Assembly (NCBI RefSeq): GCF_008704495.1
Contig: NZ_CP023699.1
Location: 8,494,001-8,558,000 of the forward strand
Length of the DNA: 64,000 nucleotides
Direction: 5' to 3'
Source of the DNA: Streptomyces kanamyceticus
GTDB taxonomy: Bacteria > Actinomycetota > Actinomycetes > Streptomycetales > Streptomycetaceae
Program-made: the position numbers and the translations under genes
The notes under the pieces: generated by a model
Databases searched by the model: none
What the model saw: only the letters and a program-made list of their open reading frames with translations
Told to the model about the DNA's origin: nothing
Shown here: one piece after another, positions 1-7,927 of the stretch
How positions within the stretch are numbered: the stretch's first letter is position 1
Layout: every line of letters begins with the position of its first letter

Positions 1-19
1 GGCCCGAAGGCTCCGGGCC
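1..19 (-). terminator. Hairpin downstream of the pxp operon
   Basis: GGCCCG and CGGGCC arms face each other just after the pxpC stop, on the strand in which the operon is read. No T-run is visible, as is common in this genus. The structure may continue beyond the left edge, so its full extent is unknown. Confidence 0.4.
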
Positions 20-35
20 CCGGGCCTGGCGGGGC

Positions 36-905
36 TCAGCGCCACCCGGTCGGGACGAAGCGCACCGGCGTTCCCGGCACCGCCTGGGCCGCCGCGGCGA
101 GGTCCGGTTCGCGGACGACAGCGACCACCGGGTAGCCCCCGGTGGTCGGGTGGTCGGCGAGGAAGACCACCGGTCTGCCGTCCGGCGGCACCTGGACGGC
201 GCCGAGCACCATGCCCTCGCTGGGCAGTTCGCCGTGGACCGCGCGTTCCAGAGCGGGACCTTCGGTGCGCAGGCCGATGCGGTTGCTCGCCGACGACACC
301 CGGTACGCGCGCGTGGCGAGCGTGTGCAGTGCCGCGGGCGTGAACCAGTCGGCGCGCGGCCCACGGGCCACGCGCAGTACCAGCTCCCGGGGCGGCGCGG
401 GCTGCGGCACGGTGTCCACGCGCGCGTGGGTGCCGCTAGGGCTTCCCAGGGGCAGTACGGCGCCGGTCGTGAGCGGCGGCGGACCCAGGCCGGAGAGGAG
501 GTCCGTGGAGCGGCTGCCGAGCACCGGGTCGACCTGTACGCCGCCGTCGAACGCGAGGTAGCAACGTACTCCGGAGCGTGCGGCTCCCACGTCGAGGAGC
601 GCTCCTGCGGGGACCCGTATCGCCGCGCCCCAGGGCGCGGGGCGGCCGTCCACGGTCACCGGGCAGGGCGCGCCGCCGACCGCCACGGTGACCGGTCGGC
701 GCGGGCGCAGGGCGCAGCCGTCGAGGGTGGTCTCCAGGACCGCGGCATCGGGCGGGTTGCCCACCAGACGGTTGACCAGGCGCGCCGCGGGCTGGTCGAG
801 GGCCCCGGAGCGGGGCACCCCGAGATGGGCGTGCCCGGGGCGCCCGCGGTCCTGCACGGTGGTCAGCGCCCCGGCCCGTACGACGGCGAAGGCACGGTCG
901 CTCAT
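36..905 (-). CDS. pxpC: 5-oxoprolinase subunit PxpC (biotin-dependent carboxyltransferase-like, KipA family)
   Basis: The 289-aa protein belongs to the AHS2/KipA family. It opens with the typical block 'AGALTTVQDRGRPGHAHLGV' followed by 'SGALDQPAARLVNRLVGNP', and later has 'GPRADWFT' and 'MVLGAVQVPPDGRPVVFLAD'. With PxpA and PxpB it forms the ATP-dependent cytoplasmic 5-oxoprolinase that opens L-5-oxoproline to L-glutamate. The start at 905 is chosen because its ATG overlaps the pxpB stop by 4 bp (ATGA), which fits translational coupling. An upstream in-frame extension would run into pxpB and does not resemble the family. It is the last gene of the operon. Confidence 0.93.
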   Translation of the reverse strand: MSDRAFAVVRAGALTTVQDRGRPGHAHLGVPRSGALDQPAARLVNRLVGNPPDAAVLETTLDGCALRPRRPVTVAVGGAPCPVTVDGRPAPWGAAIRVPAGALLDVGAARSGVRCYLAFDGGVQVDPVLGSRSTDLLSGLGPPPLTTGAVLPLGSPSGTHARVDTVPQPAPPRELVLRVARGPRADWFTPAALHTLATRAYRVSSASNRIGLRTEGPALERAVHGELPSEGMVLGAVQVPPDGRPVVFLADHPTTGGYPVVAVVREPDLAAAAQAVPGTPVRFVPTGWR

Positions 906-1516
906 CGCTCCTCCGCCACGAACCGGACGCGCACACCGGGCGCGAGGAGCGCGGCGGGCACGCGCGCGTGGTCCCACAGGACGGCGTCCGTCGAGCCGAT
1001 CAGCTGCCAGCCGCCGGGCGACGCGCGCGGGTAGACGCCCGTGTACGGCCCCGCCAGGGCGACGCTGCCCGCCGGTACGGACGTACGGGGCGTGGTCCTG
1101 CGCGGCACCGCGCGGCCCTCCGGGAGTCCGGTGAGATAGCCGAAGCCGGGGGCGAACCCGCAGAAGGCGACGCGGTATTCGGCCGCCGAGTGGATCCGGG
1201 CGACCTCGCTCTCGGCCACGCCCCAGTGCGCCGCCACCTCGGCGAGATCGGGTCCTTCGTAGCGCACGGGTATCTCCAGCGCGGCCCCCGCGTGTGCGGG
1301 CAGCGGCGGAATCTCCCAGCCGGGCAGCTGCGCCCGTACGCGGCCGGGGTCGTCGAGGCCGTCGAGGAGCACCGTGCGGGCGGCGGGGACGATCTCCCGT
1401 ACGCGTAGCTCGCCCGTGGCACGGCGGCGCAGCAGCTCGGCGTGGAGTGCCTGGGCCTCGGCGCCGTCGGCCAGTTCGACGAGCAGGGCCCGGTCGCCGA
1501 CCGGCAGGGCCCTCAT
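902..1516 (-). CDS. pxpB: 5-oxoprolinase subunit PxpB (KipI family, allophanate hydrolase subunit 1-like)
   Basis: The 204-aa protein shows the AHS1/KipI pattern: 'MRALPVGDRALLVELADG' at the N-terminus, 'IPVRYEGPDLAEVA' near residue 90, then the strongly conserved 'FCGFAPGFGYLTGLP' and 'PAGSVALAGPYTGVYPRASP' blocks. It pairs with PxpC to form the ATP-using half of 5-oxoprolinase. The ATG at 1516 overlaps the pxpA TGA by 4 bp, and its stop overlaps the pxpC start by 4 bp, so all three subunits are translationally coupled. Length is normal for the family. Confidence 0.94.
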   Translation of the reverse strand: MRALPVGDRALLVELADGAEAQALHAELLRRRATGELRVREIVPAARTVLLDGLDDPGRVRAQLPGWEIPPLPAHAGAALEIPVRYEGPDLAEVAAHWGVAESEVARIHSAAEYRVAFCGFAPGFGYLTGLPEGRAVPRRTTPRTSVPAGSVALAGPYTGVYPRASPGGWQLIGSTDAVLWDHARVPAALLAPGVRVRFVAEER

Positions 1517-2295
1517 GCGAAGGCCGCCACGCGTACGCCCGCCGCTTCCAGGCGGGCCCGGACCCGGCGGGCCAGACCCACCGCGCCCGGGGTGTCGCCG
1601 TGCAGGCACAGCGACCGCGCGCCGACCGCGATCCGGCGCCCGCCGTGCGAGGTGACGACGCCGGACGTGGCCATGCCGACGGACCGTTCGGCGACGGCGT
1701 CCTCCTCGGTGATCACGGCACCGTCGCTGCCGCGCGGCACCAAGGTGCCCTCGTCGGTGTAGGCGCGGTCCGCGAACGCCTCGGTGACGGCCGGGAGTCC
1801 GGCCTTCTCCGCCCTCTCCAGGAGGCGCGACCCGGGCAGCCCGAGTACCGGCAGTGCGGCGTCGGCGAGCAGCACTCCGTCGACGACCGCGCGGGCCTGC
1901 TCCTCGTCGGCCACGACGCGGTTGTAGAGCGCGCCGTGCGGCTTCACGTACGACACGCGCGTGCCCGCCGCGCGCGCGAAGACCTCCAGGGCGCCGATCT
2001 GGTAGGCCACTTCGGCCGCCAGCTCGTCGGGCGGCACGTCCATCGCGCGCCGCCCGAAACCCGCCAGGTCGCGGTAGGAGACCTGTGCGCCGATCCGCAC
2101 GCCGCGCTCGGCGGCGCGGTCGCACACCCGCCGCATGGTGACGGCGTCCCCGGCGTGGAATCCGCAGGCCACGTTGGCGCTGGTGACGACGGAGAGCAGC
2201 TCCTCGTCGTCGGTCAGGCGCCAGCGTCCGAAGCCTTCGCCGAGATCGGCGTTGAGGTCGATCGAGGCCGTGGTGTCAGCAGAGGCCGTGCTCAT
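1513..2295 (-). CDS. pxpA: 5-oxoprolinase subunit PxpA (LamB/YcsF family)
   Basis: The 260-aa LamB/YcsF protein carries the signature 'DLNADLGEGFGRW' at the N-terminus, 'ANVACGFHAGDAVTMRR' around residue 40, 'GAQVSYRDLAGFGRR', and 'YVKPHGALYNRV' around residue 115. This subunit carries the hydrolytic ring-opening function of the 5-oxoprolinase. It is followed by pxpB and pxpC with 4-bp overlaps and preceded by the DUF1445 gene after 43 bp, so the set reads as one operon. A glutamate/pyroglutamate salvage role follows from the family and context. Confidence 0.95.
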   Translation of the reverse strand: MSTASADTTASIDLNADLGEGFGRWRLTDDEELLSVVTSANVACGFHAGDAVTMRRVCDRAAERGVRIGAQVSYRDLAGFGRRAMDVPPDELAAEVAYQIGALEVFARAAGTRVSYVKPHGALYNRVVADEEQARAVVDGVLLADAALPVLGLPGSRLLERAEKAGLPAVTEAFADRAYTDEGTLVPRGSDGAVITEEDAVAERSVGMATSGVVTSHGGRRIAVGARSLCLHGDTPGAVGLARRVRARLEAAGVRVAAFA

Positions 2296-2338
2296 CTACG
2301 TACGTCTCCCGTGGTTCTTGTCGCTCGGCGCGCTGTGG

Positions 2339-3142
2339 TCAGGCCACCCGGTACTGCTCGTCGCGGGCGTCGGTGAGGAACATCCGGCCCGGCGCGTGCG
2401 TGATGGCGAAGGGCGGGCGGGAGGCCATGACCGCCGCCTGCGGTGTCACTCCGCACGCCCAGAACACCGGGATGTCATCCGGTTCCGCCGTCACGGGATC
2501 GCCGAAGTCGGGGCGGCCCAGGTCCTCGATGCCGAGCCCGGCCGGGTCGCCGCAGTGCACCGGGCCGCCGTGCACCGCGGGCATCAGGGAGCTCTCCTTG
2601 ATGGCGGCGGCGAGGTGGCGGGGCGGGACCGGGCGCATCGACACCACCATGGGGCCGCGCAGTCGCCCCGCAGGGCGGCAGGGGCGCGCGGTCACGTACA
2701 TGGAGACGTTGCGGCCCTGCTCGACGTGGCGCAGCGGGACCCCGGCGTCGGCGAGCGCCGACTCGAAGGTGAAGCTGCAGCCGATCAGGAACGACACCAG
2801 GTCGCCGCGCCAGTGCTCCACGACGTCCGTGGGCTCGGCGGTCAGCTCGCCGTGCTCCCACACGCGGTAGCGCGGCAGATCCGTACGGAGGTCGGCGTCC
2901 GGCGCCAGCGGGGTGCTCCAGGAGCCCGCGTCCGTGACGTCGAGCACCGGACAGGGCTTCGGATTGCGCTGACAGAACAGGAGCATCTCGTACGCCCAGT
3001 CGGCGGGGACGGCGATGAGATTGGCCTGTGCGTAACCAGGGGCCCATCCCGCGGTGGGGCTCGTCCCGCCCGAACGGAACGCCGCACGGGCTTCTTCGGG
3101 GTCCTGGACGGGCTCCGGGGGACTCTGGAGGGTCCGGCTCAC
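2339..3142 (-). CDS. DUF1445 family protein, D-glutamate cyclase-like / putative hydro-lyase
   Basis: The 267-aa protein shows the DUF1445 pattern: '[20 protein letters not shown]', '[14 protein letters not shown]', '[13 protein letters not shown]', 'MVVSMRPVP', and a C-terminal '[26 protein letters not shown]'. Members related to mammalian DGLUCY convert 5-oxo-D-proline to D-glutamate, and others are labelled hydro-lyase without proof. Placement directly before pxpABC supports a D-5-oxoproline branch here; that is inference. The GTG start at 3142 overlaps the stop of the MFS gene by 4 bp (GTGA). Length matches the family. Confidence 0.85.
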   Translation of the reverse strand: MSRTLQSPPEPVQDPEEARAAFRSGGTSPTAGWAPGYAQANLIAVPADWAYEMLLFCQRNPKPCPVLDVTDAGSWSTPLAPDADLRTDLPRYRVWEHGELTAEPTDVVEHWRGDLVSFLIGCSFTFESALADAGVPLRHVEQGRNVSMYVTARPCRPAGRLRGPMVVSMRPVPPRHLAAAIKESSLMPAVHGGPVHCGDPAGLGIEDLGRPDFGDPVTAEPDDIPVFWACGVTPQAAVMASRPPFAITHAPGRMFLTDARDEQYRVA

Positions 3143-4440
3143 AGCAGCTCCCTCCCGCGCGTCTCGGGCAGGCCGAACAGGGCGATGACGGCGAGGCCGT
3201 AACCGATGGCTCCGAAGACCAGCGCGCCGCCCACGCCCCAGCTGTCGGCCAGGAAGCCCACCATGGTGGGGAAGACGGCACCGACCGCGCGGCCCGTGTT
3301 GTACGTGAAGCCCTGTCCCGTGCCGCGCACCGCGGCCGGATAGAGCTCGCTCAGGAAGGAGCCGAAGCCGCTGAAGATCGCCGACATGCAGAAGCCGAGC
3401 GGGAAACCGAGCACAAGGAGAAGGCCGTTGGCGCCGTCGGGGATGTTCGTGTACGCGAGGATGCAGGCGGCCGAGAGGAACGCGAAGAGCGCGATGTTGC
3501 GCTTGCGGCCGAGCTTGTCGGTGAGGTAGCCGCCGGTCAGATAGCCGAGGAACGCACCGGAGATCAGGAAGGCGAGATAGCCGCCCGTGCCCACGACCGT
3601 CAGGCCGCGATCCGACTTCAGGTAGGTGGGCACCCAGGTGGCGAGCGTGTAATAGCCGCCCTGCACGCCCGTGGACAGGAGCACGGCGAAGAGCGTGGTG
3701 CGCAGCAGCCCGGGCCGGAAGATGGCCGTGAACGATCCCTTGTCCGCGCTCTTCTGGCGCTCGGCCGCCGCCTCCGGTGCGTCGTGCACATGGCGGCGTA
3801 CGTAGATCACGAGGAGGGCGGGCAGCGCGCCGGTCCAGAACATCACGCGCCAGGCGATGTCGTCGTCGAGGAACTGGAACACCAGGGTGTAGACGACCAC
3901 CGCGAGCCCCCAGCCGACGGCCCAGGCGCTCTGGATCGCGCCGAGCGTACGGCCTCGGTTCTTTGCGGTGGCGTACTCCGCGACGAGGATCGCGCCGACC
4001 GCCCACTCGCCGCCGAAACCGAGCCCCTGGAGGGCGCGGAAGACCAGCAGCGTCTCGTAGTTGGGCGCGAAGCCGCAGGCGACGGTGAAGACCGCGTAGG
4101 TGACGACCGTGATCATCAGCGCCTTGACGCGGCCGATCCGGTCGGCGACGACGCCCGCGGCGGCGCCGCCGATCGCCGAGACGACCAGGGTGACCGTGGT
4201 GAACAGGCCGGTCTGCCCGCTGTCCAGGCCGAAGTACGCGGCGAGCGCGACCATGCTCAGGGGCAGCGTGAAGTAGTCGTACGAGTCGAGGGCGTAGCCC
4301 CCGAAGGCGCCTCCGAAGGCGCGTCGGCCGCGCGGCCCGAGGGCGCGCAGCCAGCCGAACGCCCCGCTGTCGTCGGGGAGTTCGCCCTTGTCGTGGCGTA
4401 CGTCGGCCGGGGCGGCCTGGGGCGGTGGGGTCGTGCTCAT
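3139..4440 (-). CDS. MFS transporter, metabolite:H+ symporter type
   Basis: The 433-aa integral membrane protein has about 12 hydrophobic segments, an MFS motif A-like loop '[14 protein letters not shown]', and '[22 protein letters not shown]', typical of the sialate/shikimate/aromatic-acid type symporters. A charged N-terminal tail of about 50 residues precedes the first segment. The ATG at 4440 has the Shine-Dalgarno sequence GAGGTG just upstream. As first gene of the pxp operon it is the likely importer of 5-oxoproline or a related acid; the substrate is inferred from context only. Transcription should start in the operator region at 4536-4557. Confidence 0.9.
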   Translation of the reverse strand: MSTTPPPQAAPADVRHDKGELPDDSGAFGWLRALGPRGRRAFGGAFGGYALDSYDYFTLPLSMVALAAYFGLDSGQTGLFTTVTLVVSAIGGAAAGVVADRIGRVKALMITVVTYAVFTVACGFAPNYETLLVFRALQGLGFGGEWAVGAILVAEYATAKNRGRTLGAIQSAWAVGWGLAVVVYTLVFQFLDDDIAWRVMFWTGALPALLVIYVRRHVHDAPEAAAERQKSADKGSFTAIFRPGLLRTTLFAVLLSTGVQGGYYTLATWVPTYLKSDRGLTVVGTGGYLAFLISGAFLGYLTGGYLTDKLGRKRNIALFAFLSAACILAYTNIPDGANGLLLVLGFPLGFCMSAIFSGFGSFLSELYPAAVRGTGQGFTYNTGRAVGAVFPTMVGFLADSWGVGGALVFGAIGYGLAVIALFGLPETRGRELL

Positions 4441-4528
4441 GGGCACCTCACTGGGAGGGGGACGGAGGGTGCTGGAGCGTGCGGGGAGGGCGTCGCGGAG
4501 AGTGCGGTCCGCGGCGCCGTGCCCGTCA

Positions 4529-4557
4529 AGGTAGAGGATCGTTGAACGATCCTTCAA
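4529..4557. promoter_or_regulatory. Divergent operator/promoter between the pxp operon and the GntR gene
   Basis: Two palindromes are nested here. GGATCGTT-G-AACGATCC (4536-4552) is a perfect 8-bp-arm repeat. TTGAA-CGATCC-TTCAA (4542-4557) is centred 5 bp away. Leftward, TTGAAG and CTACCT are 17 bp apart and could be the -35 and -10 of the MFS-led operon, which would place the palindromes inside the promoter. FCD-type GntR proteins commonly bind such short inverted repeats beside their own gene, so autoregulation plus control of the pxp operon is likely. Confidence 0.65.
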
Positions 4558-4600
4558 TACCCGTGTTGTTTCGTTCCCGCATCTGCGGTTGAATCCGGGC

Positions 4601-5320
4601 ATGGCTGATCCGGGCATGGCTGAGGGGATGGCCGCAGTGGGTGGACTGGCCGACGACCGTGCGCTCCTGGGGCGCACCAGTACCGCCGAGCGGGTCTCCG
4701 ACATCCTCAGGACCCGCATCGCCGAGGGTTTCTTCCCGCCGGGCACCCGGCTCTCCGAGGACAGCATCGGCGGGGCGCTCGGCGTCTCGCGCAACACGCT
4801 GAGAGAGGCGTTCCGGCTGCTCACCCATGAGCGGCTCCTGGAGCACCAGCTCAATCGCGGCGTCTTCGTGCGGGTCCTCACCGTCGAGGACGTCGAGGAC
4901 ATCTACCGCGCCCGCCGCCTCGTGGAGTGCGCCGTCGTGCGCGGTCTCGGCGCACCTCCGTTCGCCCTCGACGGGATCGCGGGCGCCGTCGCCGACGGCC
5001 TGCGGGCCGCGGCCGAGAAGAAGTGGAAGGGCGTCTCCACCGCCAACATCCACTTCCACCGTGAACTCGTGGCGCTCGCCGGAAGCGCCCGCATGGACGA
5101 ACTGATGCGCACCGTGTTCGCCGAACTGCGCCTGGCCTTCCACGTGGTGGACGACCCGCGCGGTCTCCACCAGCCCTACCTCGAACGCAACCAGCGGATC
5201 CTGGACACCCTGCGCAAGGGTGACGCCGCACACGCCGAGCGGCTGCTCGCCGACTATCTCCAGGACTCCCTCGCGGGCCTGCTCGAGGTGTACCGGCGGC
5301 GCGTCGGCGCGGACGGCTGA
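4601..5320 (+). CDS. GntR family transcriptional regulator, FCD subfamily
   Basis: The 239-aa protein has an N-terminal GntR winged helix around residues 25-95 ('RVSDILRTRIAEGFFPPGTR', 'LGVSRNTLREAFRLL', 'GVFVRVLT') followed by an all-helical FCD ligand domain to about residue 225 ('RARRLVECAVVRG', 'NIHFHRELVALAGS'). It probably senses an organic acid and represses the divergent pxp operon. ATG 4601 is preferred; a TTG four codons upstream and ATG codons at 4616 and 4628 are alternatives because no strong ribosome-binding site is seen. Confidence 0.9.
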   Translation: MADPGMAEGMAAVGGLADDRALLGRTSTAERVSDILRTRIAEGFFPPGTRLSEDSIGGALGVSRNTLREAFRLLTHERLLEHQLNRGVFVRVLTVEDVEDIYRARRLVECAVVRGLGAPPFALDGIAGAVADGLRAAAEKKWKGVSTANIHFHRELVALAGSARMDELMRTVFAELRLAFHVVDDPRGLHQPYLERNQRILDTLRKGDAAHAERLLADYLQDSLAGLLEVYRRRVGADG

Positions 5321-5378
5321 GCCAGTCGCTTCTGCGCCGTTTCGACCGTTGTCAGACCGAGGACCTAGTCTGTGCACC

Positions 5379-6905
5379 GTGACTTCGCCTGCCGTTACGG
5401 ACACCGCTCCGCCCCAGCTCAGCGCGGGGCCGAGGCCCGCTCTGGGCCCGGCCGCCGACGAGGGCCTGGCGCGCCGCCTGCGCGCCCTCGCCTGCACGGC
5501 TCCGCTGCACGACCTCGACGTGCGCAAGGCCAACCTCGCCGGTGAGTACTCGGGGTACGCGATGGCGGAGGTGGCGCTGTCCGCCATCGACCTCGTCACG
5601 CTCAACATGGACTTCGACACCGGCGCCGACCACGAGCAGATCGTCGCCAGGCTGCTCCCGCGCGTGGCCGCCCAGGCCCCCCGGCGCCCGGCCGCGGAGC
5701 ACGAGCGGGTGGCCCGCTGGGTCCTGGAGAACCTGATCAACGTGGGCTCCGTGGACCGCGGTTTCCGCGCGGTGTACGGCACCTTCGCCCCTGATGGGAC
5801 ATATGTCCGCAGGGACTACGACTTCAAGCTCCTCGAAGAGGTCGCGGGGTACGGCGGCGGTGTCTATCTGCGCACGACCGACGAGGCGGTCAACGTCCTG
5901 GTGGGCGCCCTCGACACCGACGTCACCAGCGCGCAGATCGCCGCCGAGGTGAAGCTGGAGGTGCTGATCCGCCGCGGCAGGCTGGCCGACGCCCAGCTCG
6001 CCGCCGAGCAGGCCCGCTACCGCACCGTGCAGTACTCGGAAACGCTGCGCAAGGCCCTCGACGCGACCCGGCGCAACGTCCGCGCGGTGGACTGGCTCCA
6101 GGCCGTCCCCGACATGATCGCCGAGGCCCTGGACCACGTGGCCGACCGGTACCGCCACGAGAACGCGATCCTGACCAACATCCGCAAGGCCCGCGACGAG
6201 TCCGAGGACCCCGAACAGAAGCGGCGCGCCGCCGAGCTGGTCGACATCGTCAAGGACTGCATCCGCCGCCACACCCAGCTCCAGTCCCGCCTCCTCGAAG
6301 CGGGCCCGCTGTTCCGCGCCGAGCAGGACCGGCAGGCGTTCGCCACGCCCACCGCGCGCGCGGGCCTCGATCTCTACGGCCAGCTCGTCGCGCCGATCCT
6401 GCCGCTCCCCGCCGAACAGGCGATCCGCGTGACGGACGCCTTCTTCGCGCGCGGCACCGGCCTGCGCACCCCCGTGTCCGTACGCGTCGGCGACCTCGTC
6501 GACATACTGCTCACGCCGCCGGTCGAGCGCGAGCACCTCGGCGCCGAGATGCCCGAGCCCGACCTGATCGCCACTCCGGACGACAGCCGCTTCAGCGAGG
6601 AGCAGCTCGCGAGCGCCATGGAGCTGCTCGACCTGCCCGCCGACGCGCCGCGCCGCCTCTCCGGACTCCTCGCGGACGCCCGCCTCCGCGACCGCGAACT
6701 GCCCTATCTCGTCGCCCTCCTTGCGGTGCACGCGGCCAGCCCGCCGGTCGGCACCGCCTACCGCCAGGGCGAGGAGAAGCTGCTCTTCGCCGTGGACGAC
6801 GGCACCCCGCTCGACGACCAGGAGTTCGGCGGCGCCGACCTCATCGTCGGCACGGCCCTCCTGGACGCCGTCGGCATGGCCGCCGACCGGACGGAGGCGG
6901 CGTGA
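5379..6905 (+). CDS. Kleisin/MukF-like subunit of an SMC-type complex (JetA/MksF-like)
   Basis: The 508-aa soluble protein has no signal peptide and no enzyme motif. The N-terminal third looks like a winged-helix module ('MAEVALSAIDLVTLNMDFDT' to 'VARWVLENLINVGS', then a beta wing 'FKLLEEVAGYGGGVYLRTTD'). The middle (about residues 195-310) is helical and charged, suggesting coiled coil or a four-helix bundle, and a second globular part follows. This layout and size, with the two genes after it, match MukF/MksF/JetA kleisins; I recognise the architecture rather than clear sequence identity. The GTG start has no Shine-Dalgarno sequence but lies 7 bp after TAGTCT, a possible -10, so the mRNA may be leaderless. 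Confidence 0.6.
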   Translation: MTSPAVTDTAPPQLSAGPRPALGPAADEGLARRLRALACTAPLHDLDVRKANLAGEYSGYAMAEVALSAIDLVTLNMDFDTGADHEQIVARLLPRVAAQAPRRPAAEHERVARWVLENLINVGSVDRGFRAVYGTFAPDGTYVRRDYDFKLLEEVAGYGGGVYLRTTDEAVNVLVGALDTDVTSAQIAAEVKLEVLIRRGRLADAQLAAEQARYRTVQYSETLRKALDATRRNVRAVDWLQAVPDMIAEALDHVADRYRHENAILTNIRKARDESEDPEQKRRAAELVDIVKDCIRRHTQLQSRLLEAGPLFRAEQDRQAFATPTARAGLDLYGQLVAPILPLPAEQAIRVTDAFFARGTGLRTPVSVRVGDLVDILLTPPVEREHLGAEMPEPDLIATPDDSRFSEEQLASAMELLDLPADAPRRLSGLLADARLRDRELPYLVALLAVHAASPPVGTAYRQGEEKLLFAVDDGTPLDDQEFGGADLIVGTALLDAVGMAADRTEAA

Positions 6906-6951
6906 CCATGTCCCACCCCTCGACGCACCACCCCAGCAAGGAGCACACGCC

Positions 6952-7845
6952 GTGACCGACCACCCCGCAGAGCACGCCGCGTGGGGCGAGCCGGAGTCCA
7001 CGGCGGCACCCGCCGCCACCGCGCCCGTCACCCCGGCCGACGCCGCCGACGCGGCCCGGCTCGTCGCCTTCGGACTGCAGCCCAAGCTCCAGCCCGCCCG
7101 CGACCAGGAGTACGGCGAACTGCTCCGCCGCTACCGCGAGGACCCGCCCTTCGCGCGGCTCGCCGACGCCGTCGCCGCCGGGCTCGGGCTCGTCGTCCTG
7201 GAGGTGTCCCCGCGCGCGGGGATGGCCGTGACCGCCGCCGAGGACTCCGTCTTCGCCGTCCGCATGGGCGACTACGCGCGCCGCACCGCCGCCGACTCCA
7301 CCGACCGCTTCCTGCACGGCCTCGCGCACCTCGCCGTCGCCGCGATGGCCTTCCCGCGCCCCGAGGACCTCGCCGACGACGGGTACATCGGCCGCGTCAC
7401 GGTCAACGGAGTCGACGCGTTCGTCCGCCAGGCCTGCCACCGCCTGGAGGAGCGCGCCGAGGAGCAGGGCCAGAACACCGACCCGGCCACCGATGCGCCG
7501 GGCCTCGAAGCAGCCTGGCGGATCTGGGCTCGGCGCAGCTCCACCGGCGCCACCAAGGACGCCCGCAGGCTCGCGGGCTCCACCACCGGCATCGTCGGCA
7601 AGGCCGCCGCGTTCCTCACCGACTCCGGGTTCCTGCAGCGGACGGGCGACGACTCCGGAGGGACGTACCGCACCACGGCCCGCTATCAGCTCCAGGTGCG
7701 CGACATGGCGGGCGGCGCGGCCATGGCCGAACTGCTCGAACTGGGCGTCGTGCCGGTCACCGACGGCTCGGCGACCCTGCTGCCCCCCGAAGACCCCGAC
7801 GACCTGGAGCTGGCCGCCGACGCGGGCCTGCCCTTCCACTCCTGA
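6952..7845 (+). CDS. MukE-like (JetB/MksE-like) winged-helix subunit of an SMC-type complex
   Basis: The 297-aa protein begins after AAGGAG at a GTG. A low-complexity Ala/Pro-rich N-terminus of about 45 residues is followed by 'EYGELLRRYREDPPFARLAD' and an alpha/beta section 'LGLVVLEVSPRAGMAVTAAE'. Further helices ('DRFLHGLAHLAVAAMAFP') and a second winged-helix-like part ('AAFLTDSGFLQRTGDD' and 'YRTTARYQLQVRDMAGG') come next. Size, tandem winged-helix look and position between the kleisin-like and SMC-like genes point to a MukE/JetB (KITE) role. The assignment is mainly by architecture and context. The gene starts 46 bp after its upstream neighbour. Confidence 0.6.
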   Translation: MTDHPAEHAAWGEPESTAAPAATAPVTPADAADAARLVAFGLQPKLQPARDQEYGELLRRYREDPPFARLADAVAAGLGLVVLEVSPRAGMAVTAAEDSVFAVRMGDYARRTAADSTDRFLHGLAHLAVAAMAFPRPEDLADDGYIGRVTVNGVDAFVRQACHRLEERAEEQGQNTDPATDAPGLEAAWRIWARRSSTGATKDARRLAGSTTGIVGKAAAFLTDSGFLQRTGDDSGGTYRTTARYQLQVRDMAGGAAMAELLELGVVPVTDGSATLLPPEDPDDLELAADAGLPFHS

Positions 7846-7879
7846 CGTCACCGCCGCACACCCCCGACGTCACCGCCGC
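7844..7879 (+). repeat. Short direct repeat between the MukE-like and SMC-like genes
   Basis: GACGTCACCGCCGC occurs at 7844-7857 and again at 7866-7879. The first copy overlaps the stop codon of the upstream gene. It may reflect local slippage, and no function is evident. Confidence 0.5.
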
Positions 7880-7927
7880 CCCCACCTTCCTGCCGTCCCG
7901 CACGACTTACGACGAGAGTCCGCCGCC

